NCBI GenBank assembly: GCA_937915925.1
Contig: CALGGM010000072.1
Coordinates: 1-20,946, forward strand
DNA: 20,946 nucleotides
Reading direction: 5' to 3'
Source of the DNA: an uncultured Clostridia bacterium
Lineage (GTDB): Bacteria; Bacillota; Clostridia; Christensenellales; CAG-138
Shown in pieces: positions 1 to 8,540 of this stretch; positions within the stretch are counted from its first letter, which is position 1; the number at the start of each line of letters is the position of its first letter. Position numbers and translations under genes: made by a program. The notes beneath the pieces were generated by a model. That model searched no databases, had not been told where the DNA came from, and was given only the letters and a program-made list of their open reading frames with translations.

Positions 1-2
1 CT

Positions 3-677
3 ACGCCCAAGCCCACGCCGACCCCGACGCCCACGCCGACCCCGACGCCCGTGCCAATGCCGACGGACATTGCGTACGAGGTGATCGTCACAAGCAACAC
101 GCTGAACCTCAGAACGCAGCCCACGACAAGCTCGACCTCGCAGAAGGTCCTGACGCTCGGGACGATCCTCGGCGTCTACGGCGAAAGCGGGGATTGGCTT
201 GAGGTGTTTGACACGGCGAGCGGGAAGAGGGGCTATGTGCACGGCGATTACGTGAGCTATTACGAAAGCCGTCCGACGCCTAAATGGGAGGGCGTCTGCA
301 ACGCGGACGACTCGAACCTGCGCAAGGGACCGTCGACGAACTTCCAAAAGAAATATTCGCTGAACACGGGCGATCCGGTCTATGTGTACTACGCGTCGAA
401 GAACTGGTATTTCGTCATGGACCGCGCGACGGGGCAGGGCGCATTCATCTTCAAGACGTACATCACGCTCGGAAGCGAGGTCCCTGACTTTCTGCCGGGC
501 GATCCGAACGGCAGCGGCACGGTCACCGCATCGGACGCTTCGCTGGTGCTCCGATATCTTGCGAAGCTTTCGACGTTGAACGACGAAGCGCTCCTTTGCG
601 CGGACTACACGTCCGACGGCACGGTCAGCGCCGCCGACGCCGCCAAGATCCTCCGACACGTGGCGGGATTGGAATAA
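3..677 (+). CDS. Secreted SH3-domain and dockerin protein, 3' part only
   Basis: The frame is open to the left edge, so this is the C-terminal 224 residues of a longer protein; the GTG at 51 is internal and not the start. The fragment opens with a Thr-Pro linker encoded partly by two exact 18-bp repeats (12-29 and 30-47). Two bacterial SH3-like domains follow, at about residues 25-84 (core NTLNLRTQPTTSS) and 98-155 (core DSNLRKGPSTN). Residues 166-224 are a type I dockerin with two calcium-binding repeats, DPNGSGTVTASD and DYTSDGTVSAAD, each keeping Asp at positions 1 and 12. Known for the families: SH3b domains often bind peptidoglycan or peptides, and dockerins dock to cohesin modules outside the cell. 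The catalytic or binding part, if any, lies off the window. A terminator follows 14 nt after the stop. Domain calls are confident; the overall role is unknown. Confidence 0.88.
   Translation, partial: TPKPTPTPTPTPTPTPVPMPTDIAYEVIVTSNTLNLRTQPTTSSTSQKVLTLGTILGVYGESGDWLEVFDTASGKRGYVHGDYVSYYESRPTPKWEGVCNADDSNLRKGPSTNFQKKYSLNTGDPVYVYYASKNWYFVMDRATGQGAFIFKTYITLGSEVPDFLPGDPNGSGTVTASDASLVLRYLAKLSTLNDEALLCADYTSDGTVSAADAAKILRHVAGLE
12..47 (+). repeat. Two exact 18-bp tandem repeats coding for the Thr-Pro linker
   Basis: CCCACGCCGACCCCGACG occurs at 12-29 and again at 30-47. Each copy encodes PTPTPT, giving the low-complexity extracellular linker before the SH3 domains. The array may continue off the left edge. 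Confidence 0.85.
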
Positions 678-690
678 CAGAATATCAGCG

Positions 691-720
691 AACGACGGGT
701 AAAACTGCCCGCCGTTTTTA
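691..720 (+). terminator. Rho-independent terminator after the dockerin gene
   Basis: AACGACGGG (691-699) pairs with CCCGCCGTT (708-716) with a single A-C mismatch and an 8-nt loop, and runs straight into a short T tract. It starts 14 nt after the stop codon. Confidence 0.75.
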
Positions 721-750
721 TGTCCAATCGATTTGCGATTATATGAAGAA

Positions 751-1275
751 TTAAACGGGGTCCGGCTCGCCGTATCCGTAATATGCATCCTTCCCCATAA
801 GCCATTTTTTCGGGTTCTCGTCGATGTATCTCAAACGAAGCCGATAATCGTCATCATCGCGGATCACGTGGTCGTGGAAACCGCGCTGCCAAATCTTTTG
901 TCCGCACGACTTTTGCGTAAACCGCTTGAAGGTTCCGATCAATCTTGAGAGCGTATTCGTAGGGGGCGTCCTCCCGGACGCCCCGCAAGGCTGTTCGGAT
1001 ACAATCGAAATCAGCAAGTGAACGTGATTCGGCATGATTATAAAACGATCGATCCGGATATTCGGACTATGCTCTGCCATTTCCCTAAGCACATCATTGA
1101 CACGTTGTCCGATCGGCGTCAATTCAACGAAGGCGTCCCATCCGCTCGCATCCGGAAGAACGCGGGACAAAATGCAGCGCATATCCTGCACGCAAACGGT
1201 GACAAAGTAGGCGCCGATCTGCGAGTAATCATAGTTTGACAAGCGGTTTGGTTTTCGGATTGGATGCTGTTCCAT
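751..1275 (-). CDS. REP-associated tyrosine transposase (RAYT), IS200-like Y1 family
   Basis: A 174-residue single-domain Y1 (HUH) transposase. The opening RKPNRLSNYDYSQIGAYFVT is the usual RAYT start. PNHVHLLI carries the HUH metal-binding histidines. The C-terminal IWQRGFHDHVIRDDD and DYRLRLRYIDENPKKW segments carry the candidate catalytic tyrosine(s). Length and motif order look complete, with no frameshift. Known for the family: RAYTs are domesticated single-copy relatives of IS200/IS605 TnpA that bind and cleave REP palindromes. A GTAGGGGG-headed palindrome lies inside this gene (959-984), encoding GASGRTPP between the HUH motif and the C-terminal helix; another lies 43 nt upstream of the start (1318-1347). 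No strong ribosome-binding site is visible before the ATG at 1275. Family assignment is firm; current activity is not shown. Confidence 0.9.
   Translation of the reverse strand: MEQHPIRKPNRLSNYDYSQIGAYFVTVCVQDMRCILSRVLPDASGWDAFVELTPIGQRVNDVLREMAEHSPNIRIDRFIIMPNHVHLLISIVSEQPCGASGRTPPTNTLSRLIGTFKRFTQKSCGQKIWQRGFHDHVIRDDDDYRLRLRYIDENPKKWLMGKDAYYGYGEPDPV
959..984 (+). repeat. REP palindrome inside the RAYT gene
   Basis: GTAGG head followed by GGGGCGTCC (963-971), loop TCCC, and GGACGCCCC (976-984): a perfect 9-bp stem. It belongs to the same family as the palindromes at 1318, 8541, 19458 and 20311. Confidence 0.8.
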
Positions 1276-1317
1276 GGTGCAATGCGTGCCTAAACTGTTT
1301 TGGATTACGAGTTTTTT

Positions 1318-1347
1318 GACGGGGCGTCGGGGACGACGCCCCCTACG
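1318..1347 (-). repeat. REP palindrome upstream of RAYT, reverse orientation
   Basis: GGGGCGTCG (1321-1329), loop GGGA, CGACGCCCC (1334-1342): a perfect 9-bp stem. Read on the - strand it has the head CGTAGGGGG. It shares 24 consecutive bases, including flank beyond the stem, with the element at 19458-19480. The rest of the gap between RAYT and rarA (1276-1453) holds only a small perfect palindrome, GTTTCGTGACGAAAC at 1407-1421; I see no gene there. Confidence 0.8.
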
Positions 1348-1453
1348 GATGTATCACTACGGACGGGTCATCGGGGACAACGGCTCCTACGAGACGTTGG
1401 CTCGCGGTTTCGTGACGAAACGAACAGGGACGGATGGAGTCGGCTATTTCACA

Positions 1454-2779
1454 TTATTTCGGATTGCGGAGCGCGTCGCGCTTGAGGTGGTTTTCGCGGA
1501 TCTTGGCTTCCTGCCCCTGATCCGAGGGATCGTAGTAGCGGCGGCCCACAAGCTCGGTTGGCATGTACTGCTGCTGCACCCAGTGGGCGGGGTAGTCGTG
1601 CGGGTATTTATAGCCCGTGCCCGCGCCGATGCGGTCTGCGCCGTAGTAATGCGTGTCGCGCAGATGCACGGGAACCGGTTCGTATACGTCGCCGGTCTCC
1701 GCGTCGCGCGCCGCCGCGCCCATGGCGGACGCAACGCTGTCGGATTTCGGCGATTCGCAGATGAAGATGATCGCCTGCGAAAGCGACAGCCGTGCCTCCG
1801 GAAGCCCGACAAGCTCGACCGCCTGGGCAGCCGCGACCGCCTGGACCATCGCCTGCGGGTTCGCAAGCCCCACGTCCTCGCTCGCGTGCGCGATCAGCCG
1901 CCTTGCGATGATGCGCGGATCGCAGCCCGCATAGATGAGCCGCGAGAACCACGCGAGCGCCGCGTCGGAATCGCCGCCGCGAAGCGACTTGCAGAACGCG
2001 GAGAGCATGTCGTAAAAGAGCTGATCGTCAAACTGCATGACCTTTCTTTGCCCCGATTCGGCGGCGATCGCCTTTGTGATGCGGACCGTGCCGGTCTCGT
2101 CGGGGTCGGTGGTCAATACCGCAAGCTCCAAAGCGTTCAGCGCGTTTCGGCAGTCGCCGTTACTTAGCGAAATAAAGGTCTCGTACGCGTCCGCGTCGAG
2201 CGCGATCTTGCGATCGCCGAAGCCGTTTTCTGGATCGGTCAGCGCCTGATCGAGCGCCGTTCGGATGTCCTTTGCGGTCAGCGGATAGAACTGGAACACG
2301 CGGCAGCGGGACACGATTGCGCTTGTCATGGCGATCATCGGGTTCTCGGTGGTGGAGCCGATGAAGCGGATCGTGCCGTTTTCGAGCGCAGGCAAAAGCG
2401 CGTCGGACTGCGTTTTTGACCAGCGGTGGCATTCGTCTAAAAGAAGATACGTCGGCTTGCCGTGGTACTTGAGCTCGTCCGCGGCGTGATCGATAACCGC
2501 GCGAAGTTCCTTTACGCCGCTGCTGACCGCGTTCATGCGCACAAAGTTTGCGTCGGTTGTTTCCGCAATGATGTTTGCGAGCGTCGTCTTGCCGGTGCCG
2601 GGCGGTCCGAAAAAGATGGACGACCAAAGGGAGTCGGTCAAAATTGCGCGGCGAAGCAGCCGCCCTTTGCCGACGATATGTTCCTGCCCGATGAACCGAT
2701 CGAGCGTATGCGGGCGCATGCGCTCTGCGAGCGGCGCCTGTTTTTTGGCATTTGCCGAAAAAAGATCCGTATTTTCCAT
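1454..2779 (-). CDS. rarA: Replication-associated recombination protein A (RarA/MgsA), AAA+ ATPase
   Basis: A 441-residue clamp-loader-like AAA+ ATPase that acts at stalled replication forks. Walker A is GPPGTGKT at residues 58-65, Walker B is LLLDECHRW at 112-120 (the DExHRW form typical of RarA), and sensor 1 is within IGSTTENP. The C-terminal part has the family's tetramerisation region, with RRLIAHASEDVGLANP and the closing HYYGADRIGAGTGYKYPHDY stretch split by normal spacing. The frame stays open upstream to 3109, but that extension is antisense to typA. The N-terminus MENTDLF, then PLAERMRP, matches the family start, so the ATG at 2779 is chosen. There is no Shine-Dalgarno; a TGnTATAAT box sits directly upstream, suggesting leaderless translation. 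Divergent from typA. Confidence 0.95.
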   Translation of the reverse strand: MENTDLFSANAKKQAPLAERMRPHTLDRFIGQEHIVGKGRLLRRAILTDSLWSSIFFGPPGTGKTTLANIIAETTDANFVRMNAVSSGVKELRAVIDHAADELKYHGKPTYLLLDECHRWSKTQSDALLPALENGTIRFIGSTTENPMIAMTSAIVSRCRVFQFYPLTAKDIRTALDQALTDPENGFGDRKIALDADAYETFISLSNGDCRNALNALELAVLTTDPDETGTVRITKAIAAESGQRKVMQFDDQLFYDMLSAFCKSLRGGDSDAALAWFSRLIYAGCDPRIIARRLIAHASEDVGLANPQAMVQAVAAAQAVELVGLPEARLSLSQAIIFICESPKSDSVASAMGAAARDAETGDVYEPVPVHLRDTHYYGADRIGAGTGYKYPHDYPAHWVQQQYMPTELVGRRYYDPSDQGQEAKIRENHLKRDALRNPK

Positions 2780-2785
2780 GTTTGT

Positions 2786-2794
2786 ATTATAACA
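2786..2794 (-). promoter_or_regulatory. Extended -10 promoter of rarA
   Basis: On the - strand TGTTATAAT (2794-2786) is an extended -10 box (TGnTATAAT). Six bases, ACAAAC, separate it from the ATG, so transcription should start at or within a base or two of the start codon. No good -35 is visible, which fits an extended -10 promoter. Confidence 0.7.
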
Positions 2795-2797
2795 TGC

Positions 2798-2826
2798 TTG
2801 CAATCGAAAGAAAAGCGATGTATAAT
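2798..2826 (+). promoter_or_regulatory. Sigma-A type promoter of typA
   Basis: TTGCAA (2798-2803), 17-bp spacer, TATAAT (2821-2826). Predicted start near 2833 gives a ~49-nt leader with an AGAGGAGA ribosome-binding site before the typA ATG. The -35 lies only 4 bp from the rarA extended -10 on the other strand, so the two promoters probably compete. Confidence 0.85.
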
Positions 2827-2881
2827 ATTTTGGTTCATTTTTTAAGAGAATCCAACGAATCCGAAAGAAAGAGGAGATTTT

Positions 2882-4702
<1,821 letters not shown>

Positions 4703-4723
4703 GGACCTGCGAAAACGGGGGTT

Positions 4724-5674
4724 ATGAAAAAGAAGGAGATCACGCTCTTTTTGGCTGCCGTCGTCAGCCACGTGTTCTGGGGGTTCAGCTTCCTCGGAAC
4801 GCGCTCGGCGCTGGATGTGGCGGACATGTATCTGCTTTTGAGCCACCGGTTTCTGATCGCGTTTGCGATCATGAACCTGCTGCTTCTGTTTCGCGTCGTC
4901 AAGATCGATTTTCGCGGCAAGTGGAAGCGTATCTGGCTGCCGTTGCTGATGGGATTTATGGAGCCGGTGGTGTATTTCATCGGCGAGGAGCTCGGCGTCA
5001 TCCATTCGACCACGATCTTCTCGGGCGTAATGATTGCCGTGATCCCGATCGTGTCGATCTTTGCGGCGATCCCGATCCTGCATGAAACGCCGACGCTCGG
5101 GCAGGTGCTGTTCAGCTTCCTTTCCGTCGGCGGTGTGATCGGCATCGGACTGCTGACCAAAAGCGACGGCGCGCTCGATTGGATCGGCGTGGTCGGGCTG
5201 ATCGTTGCGGTGCTGTCCGCGGCGGCGTACGGGATCCTCGATCGCGGGCTGTCCGCCGAGTTTACGGCGTTTGAACGCACGTATCTCATGATCGGCATGG
5301 GCGCCGTGTGCTTTACGCCGATCGCGCTGGTGCGCACGGGCTTTCGGATGGGCGCGTTCTTCGCGCCGCTCAAAGAACCGAAGTTCTTGCTGCCCGTGCT
5401 GTTTCTGTCCGTGTGCTGCTCGGTCGTGAGCTACTTCTTGCTGTCCTATATGGCGACGTATATGACGGTGACGCGCTCGACCGTTTACGCGAACCTGACG
5501 ACCGCCGTCTCGGTGATCGCGGGCGCGCTGATCTTAAAGGAGCCGTTTTCATGGCTCGGCGCGCTGTTCTGCGCGGTGATCCTCGTCGGGATCTACGGCG
5601 TGCAGCGCTTTGCAAGAAAAGGGGAACCCGATACCGTACCGACAATCCGATCCACAGGGGGAGAACAACCGTGA
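4724..5674 (+). CDS. EamA-family drug/metabolite transporter (DMT superfamily)
   Basis: A 316-residue integral membrane protein with roughly ten hydrophobic segments arranged as two EamA repeats. The first opens with FLAAVVSHVFWGFSFLGTRSA, split by normal spacing from the segment ending LLLLF; the second begins at WIGVVGLIVAVLSAAAYGIL. The C-terminal repeat keeps the typical ANLTTAVSVIAGALILKEPF stretch, where the pre-membrane E is near-invariant in DMT exporters. Substrate cannot be read from the sequence; amino acids, metabolites or drugs are all possible. It follows typA by 21 nt and overlaps the next gene by 4 nt (GTGA), so it is translationally coupled to the acyltransferase-like gene. 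The ribosome-binding site is weak (GGGGGTT before ATG). Confidence 0.9.
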   Translation: MKKKEITLFLAAVVSHVFWGFSFLGTRSALDVADMYLLLSHRFLIAFAIMNLLLLFRVVKIDFRGKWKRIWLPLLMGFMEPVVYFIGEELGVIHSTTIFSGVMIAVIPIVSIFAAIPILHETPTLGQVLFSFLSVGGVIGIGLLTKSDGALDWIGVVGLIVAVLSAAAYGILDRGLSAEFTAFERTYLMIGMGAVCFTPIALVRTGFRMGAFFAPLKEPKFLLPVLFLSVCCSVVSYFLLSYMATYMTVTRSTVYANLTTAVSVIAGALILKEPFSWLGALFCAVILVGIYGVQRFARKGEPDTVPTIRSTGGEQP

Positions 5675-6507
5675 GAAAAGACGGCAGAAGAGTCAAGACG
5701 GCACAGCCGATGTATCAGGTCGCGGCGCACATCATGGATCAGCGCTGCGATTCCATGAACATGATGACGGTCGACATACCGGTCGCGCCGATGCAGACGT
5801 ACCTCAATAAGAAGCGCGCGGAGGGCAAGGAATACTCGCATCTCGGGCTCGTGCTCGCGGCGTACGTGCGCACGGTCGCGGAGTATCCGATCATCAACCG
5901 TTTCGTCGTGAACAAAACGATCTATGCGCGCAACGAGATCGCGGTCGGCATGGTGGTCTTAAAGCCCGGCGAAAGCGAAGGCACGATGAACAAGATGCAC
6001 TTCAAGCCGGAATTCACGATCGACGACGTGCACGCAACGCTCGAAAAGTACGTTACGGAAAACCGCGCGACGGGCGACACGAACGCGACCGACGATCTCA
6101 TCCGAAAGCTTCTGAAGGTTCCGGGACTTTGCCGCCTCGGCGTATGCCTCTTTAAGGTCATGGACAAGTTCGGTCTTCTTCCGAAGAGCATCATCGATGC
6201 AAGCCCGTTCCATTGCTCGCTGACGATCACGAACCTCGCGAGCATCCGCACCAACGCGATCTATCACCATGTCTATAACTTCGGCACCACAACCATGATC
6301 ATGGCGATGGGCATTCCGCACGAGGTGCCGCAGAGAAGAAAGGGCGAGATCGAGTTCGAGAAGTGCATCCCGATCGGCATCGTCATGGACGAACGCGTCT
6401 GCTCCGGCTCGCAGTACGTCATCGCAAGCAGAAAGCTGTTCAACTATCTGAAGCACCCGGAACTTCTCGAAGTCCCGCCGGAAGAGATTGTACAGGATAT
6501 TCCGTAA
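5671..6507 (+). CDS. Stand-alone 2-oxoacid dehydrogenase acyltransferase (E2) catalytic-domain-like protein
   Basis: A 278-residue protein with the fold signature of the E2/chloramphenicol-acetyltransferase superfamily but no lipoyl or E1-binding domain. Recognisable family stretches are YSHLGLVLAAYVRTVAEYPI with NRFVVNKTIYARNEIAV, then SLTITNLASI and HHVYNFGTTTMIMAMG. The usual active-site motif DHRxxDG appears here as DERVCSG (residues 240-246): His is replaced by Glu and Asp by Ser. From memory, related clostridial stand-alone proteins carry DERICDG, so the Glu is a family trait and the Ser is extra. Acyltransferase activity is therefore doubtful. The GTG start at 5671 is chosen because AGGGGGAG lies 7 nt upstream and the N-terminus fits; the longer frame from 5308 overlaps the transporter. 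A terminator follows. Function unknown. Confidence 0.85.
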   Translation: MRKDGRRVKTAQPMYQVAAHIMDQRCDSMNMMTVDIPVAPMQTYLNKKRAEGKEYSHLGLVLAAYVRTVAEYPIINRFVVNKTIYARNEIAVGMVVLKPGESEGTMNKMHFKPEFTIDDVHATLEKYVTENRATGDTNATDDLIRKLLKVPGLCRLGVCLFKVMDKFGLLPKSIIDASPFHCSLTITNLASIRTNAIYHHVYNFGTTTMIMAMGIPHEVPQRRKGEIEFEKCIPIGIVMDERVCSGSQYVIASRKLFNYLKHPELLEVPPEEIVQDIP

Positions 6508-6519
6508 GACATACGAAAA

Positions 6520-6541
6520 AAGCCCGCGTTTGCGGGCTTTT
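6520..6541 (+). terminator. Terminator of the typA-transporter-acyltransferase operon
   Basis: AGCCCGC (6521-6527), loop GTTT, GCGGGCT (6532-6538), then T residues, flanked by an A run on the left. It lies 13 nt after the stop and looks bidirectional. The same stem and loop recur exactly at 6769-6786. Confidence 0.9.
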
Positions 6542-6543
6542 CA

Positions 6544-6738
6544 GCGTGTCAAAAAAACTTTTGACACGCAGAGCAGGCTGTTGATAAGGGTGGCAGAATT
6601 CGCGTTTTCGCGACGGAGCTATACTAAAGTATGCGACTGAGCGAAAACGCGGATAGTTTGCGGCGAAATAATAGAAAGAAAGGGCGTCCTTGCGCCCTTT
6701 CATCCTGCTAGTATTCATTTATAATATCTCGCCGCAAA
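6544..6738. repeat. Cluster of inverted repeats in the gap before recF
   Basis: This gene-free stretch holds three independent structures. (a) GCGTGTCAAAA / TTTTGACACGC, a perfect 11-bp stem at 6544-6554 and 6559-6569. (b) CGCGTTTTCGC (6601-6611) / GCGAAAACGCG (6641-6651), a perfect 11-bp stem enclosing a small ATACT-AA-AGTAT hairpin (6621-6632). (c) TTTGCGGCGA (6657-6666) / TCGCCGCAAA (6729-6738), enclosing a 9-bp hairpin GAAAGGGCG / CGCCCTTTC (6678-6701). Structure (c) resembles a small inverted-repeat element or a structured RNA. Open frames here, such as one on the - strand, have no start signals or family resemblance. I do not recognise the element. Confidence 0.75.
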
Positions 6739-6768
6739 TGGTCTGACCCCTTTTGCGACAGCCTGAAA

Positions 6769-6792
6769 AGCCCGCGTTTGCGGGCTTTTTTT
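6769..6792 (+). terminator. Second copy of the terminator hairpin, upstream of recF
   Basis: AGCCCGC (6769-6775), GTTT, GCGGGCT (6780-6786), followed by seven T residues. It is identical in stem and loop to 6521-6538 but not next to any gene end, so it may close a transcript from the inverted-repeat cluster at 6544-6738 or be a duplicated remnant. Confidence 0.8.
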
Positions 6793-6872
6793 CGTGCCCG
6801 AAAACGGACGGATCGGGCGAAAGATGCTATGTAAAATATATGAAAAGAAATGCTTTTTCTTCTATATTATTA

Positions 6873-6901
6873 TTTACAAAACAGAGCGGATATGGTATAC
6901 T
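6873..6901 (+). promoter_or_regulatory. Sigma-A type promoter of recF
   Basis: TTTACA (6873-6878), 17-bp spacer, TATACT (6896-6901). Predicted start near 6908 gives a ~24-nt leader holding the AGGAG site before the ATG at 6932. The frame upstream of that ATG runs through this promoter, which supports the internal ATG as the true start. Confidence 0.85.
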
Positions 6902-6931
6902 CTTATGGTAAATTGTGAGGAGATTAGGCAC

Positions 6932-8026
6932 ATGCGGATCAAGGGAATCGAATTGCATTGCTTTCGCAATTATACCGAGCTCGAGCTGTACCCGGAGCCG
7001 GGGCTGAATATCCTTTCGGGGCTGAACGCCGAGGGGAAGACCAATGTGCTCGAGTCGATCTTTTTATGCGCGCTGGGAAGGAGCCATCGCACGCCGCACG
7101 ACGCGGATCTGTTGATGGAAGGTCAGATGAGCGGGAGCGTTGCGCTTTCCTTGGAGACGCGCGGCGGGTCACGTTCGATCCGCATCGAGCTGATGCGCGG
7201 CGAGCGCAAGCGCGTGTTTTTAGACGAAGCGCCGCTGAACCGCTCGGGCGAGCTGATGGGGTGCCTGAACGTCGTGATGTTTTCGCCGGAGGATCTGTCG
7301 CTTGTCAAGGACGGACCGCAGGAGCGGCGGCGGTTTCTCGATATGGAGCTCTCGCAGCTGAAGCCTTCGTACTATTACGCGCTGCAGCAGTACAATCAGG
7401 CGTTGAAAAGCCGCAACCTGCTTTTGAAGGAGGAGCCCGTTCCGTACGATATGATCGAGCTTTGGGACGAGCAGCTTTCTAAGCTCGGCGCTACGATCAT
7501 GCAGGCGAGAGCCGGATTTGTGGAGGAGCTTTCCGCGAACGCGCACACGCTGCACGCGAAGATGAGCGGCACGAAGGAGATCCTCGAAACGGTCTACGAG
7601 CCGACGATCCCGGTGCAGGACTATGACACCATGCGCGAGACACTGACTGTGCAGCTCGGCGAACGGCTGGAACGCGACGTGTTCCGCGGTTTCACATCGG
7701 TCGGTCCGCATCGGGACGACCTGGGTCTGCTGCTGAACGGCAGAGATCTTCGGGTCTACGGCTCGCAGGGACAGCAAAGGACCGCGGCGCTTTCCTTGAA
7801 GCTTTCGGAGATCGACCTTGTGCGAAGGGTGCGCGGCGAACGGCCCGTCCTGCTTCTGGACGACGTATTTTCGGAGCTCGACGCAGAGCGGCAGGCAAGG
7901 CTATTGGAGGTCGTTTCCGACTGTCAGACATTTGTAACCTGCACGCATCTTGAAGAATTTGTAAAGGCGGGCGCGCTTTCGATGCAGGTGTATCGCGTGA
8001 GAAACGGAAGGGTGGTGGAGGAATAA
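6932..8026 (+). CDS. recF: DNA replication and repair protein RecF
   Basis: A 364-residue SMC-like ATPase that loads RecA at single-strand gaps with RecO and RecR. The N-terminus MRIKGIELHCFRNYTELEL is the standard RecF start. Walker A is GLNAEGKT (residues 30-37). The FSPEDLSLVKDGPQERRRFLD stretch (split across the RecF core) and the SQGQQRTAALSLKLSE signature are present. Walker B is LLLDDVFSELD, with the Asp pair at 310-311. The longer frame from 6794 adds 46 low-quality residues across the promoter and is rejected. remB overlaps by one base (TAATG), the same order as in Bacillus, but dnaA and dnaN are not upstream. Confidence 0.96.
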   Translation: MRIKGIELHCFRNYTELELYPEPGLNILSGLNAEGKTNVLESIFLCALGRSHRTPHDADLLMEGQMSGSVALSLETRGGSRSIRIELMRGERKRVFLDEAPLNRSGELMGCLNVVMFSPEDLSLVKDGPQERRRFLDMELSQLKPSYYYALQQYNQALKSRNLLLKEEPVPYDMIELWDEQLSKLGATIMQARAGFVEELSANAHTLHAKMSGTKEILETVYEPTIPVQDYDTMRETLTVQLGERLERDVFRGFTSVGPHRDDLGLLLNGRDLRVYGSQGQQRTAALSLKLSEIDLVRRVRGERPVLLLDDVFSELDAERQARLLEVVSDCQTFVTCTHLEEFVKAGALSMQVYRVRNGRVVEE

Positions 8027-8274
8027 TGCTTTTGCACATCGGAGAGAACCGCTTCGTGCCGACGGCGGACGTGATTGCGATCCAGCCGGCGGACAAGGCG
8101 ACCGCGGAGACGGAACGCATCATCCGCGACTGCGTGGAGGCTGGGCATTACTACCCGTCCTACGGCAGACCGAAGGCGTACGTGATCTGCTCACGCGAGA
8201 ACACGACCTATGTGTATGCCGCCGCAACCGCGGTGGAGACGCTGAAAGAGCGATTGCACGACGTCGGGGTGTAA
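8026..8274 (+). CDS. remB: Extracellular matrix regulator RemB (DUF370, YaaB)
   Basis: An 82-residue DUF370 protein. The MLLHIGENRFVPTADVIAI opening, the E/R-rich helix after it, and GRPKAYVICSRENTTYVYAA match YaaB/RemB of the recF-gyrB interval. In Bacillus subtilis RemB acts with RemA, a DNA-binding activator of matrix and osmoprotection genes; whether it does so here is inference. Its ATG overlaps the recF stop by one base, so it is translationally coupled to recF. The repeat block begins directly at its stop codon, and the gap to gyrB is 376 nt rather than the few tens of bases usual for this order. Confidence 0.9.
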   Translation: MLLHIGENRFVPTADVIAIQPADKATAETERIIRDCVEAGHYYPSYGRPKAYVICSRENTTYVYAAATAVETLKERLHDVGV

Positions 8275-8527
8275 CAACCCCTCCGTCAGCCAGATGGCTG
8301 ACACCTCCCCTTGCACAGGGGAGGCAAGAGGGAAGGACGTAACAACCCCACCGTCACTTGGCAGGGGGCAAGACAACCCCTCCGTCAGCCAGACGGCTGA
8401 CACCTCCCCTTGCACAGGGAGGCAAGACAACCCCTCCGTCAGCCAGATGGCTGACACCTCCCCTTGCACAGGGGAGGCAAGGGAATGAACGCAACACCCC
8501 CTCCGCTCCTTGCACTGGGGAGGCAAG
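8274..8527 (+). repeat. Tandem array of ~54-bp dual-palindrome repeats between remB and gyrB
   Basis: Units at about 8274-8328, 8373-8426 and 8427-8481 each read ACAACCCCTCCG, then a GTCAGCCA-GA-TGGCTGAC type palindrome, then CTCCCC-TTGCACA-GGGGAG, then GCAAG. Two reduced copies lie at 8341-8372 (missing the middle, including most of both palindromes) and about 8492-8527 (missing the first palindrome). The 8373 copy carries CAGACGG instead of CAGATGG and one fewer G. Copies 8373 and 8427 abut with no spacer. Frames encoding ADTSPCTGEA-like peptides here come from the repeat and are not genes. Confidence 0.9.
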
Positions 8528-8540
8528 GGGAATGAACCGC

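Noticed and set aside
5308..5670. N-terminal extension of the E2-like protein
   Set aside because: It lies out of frame inside the transporter gene and gives an arginine-rich sequence with no resemblance to the family. The GTG at 5671 has a good ribosome-binding site.
6578..6592. Possible DnaA box and replication origin
   Set aside because: TGTTGATAA at about 6580-6588 is one mismatch from a DnaA box, but it is alone. There is no box cluster and no dnaA gene.
6440..6718. - strand open frame over the inverted-repeat region
   Set aside because: It has no ribosome-binding site, crosses a terminator and several palindromes, and overlaps the end of the E2-like gene.
6932..8026. Riboswitch or long leader upstream of recF
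   Set aside because: The promoter predicts only a ~24-nt leader, too short for one. The inverted repeats lie upstream of the promoter.
8274..8527. CRISPR-like repeat array
   Set aside because: The full units abut directly, with no unique spacers, and each contains two palindromes. No cas genes are nearby.
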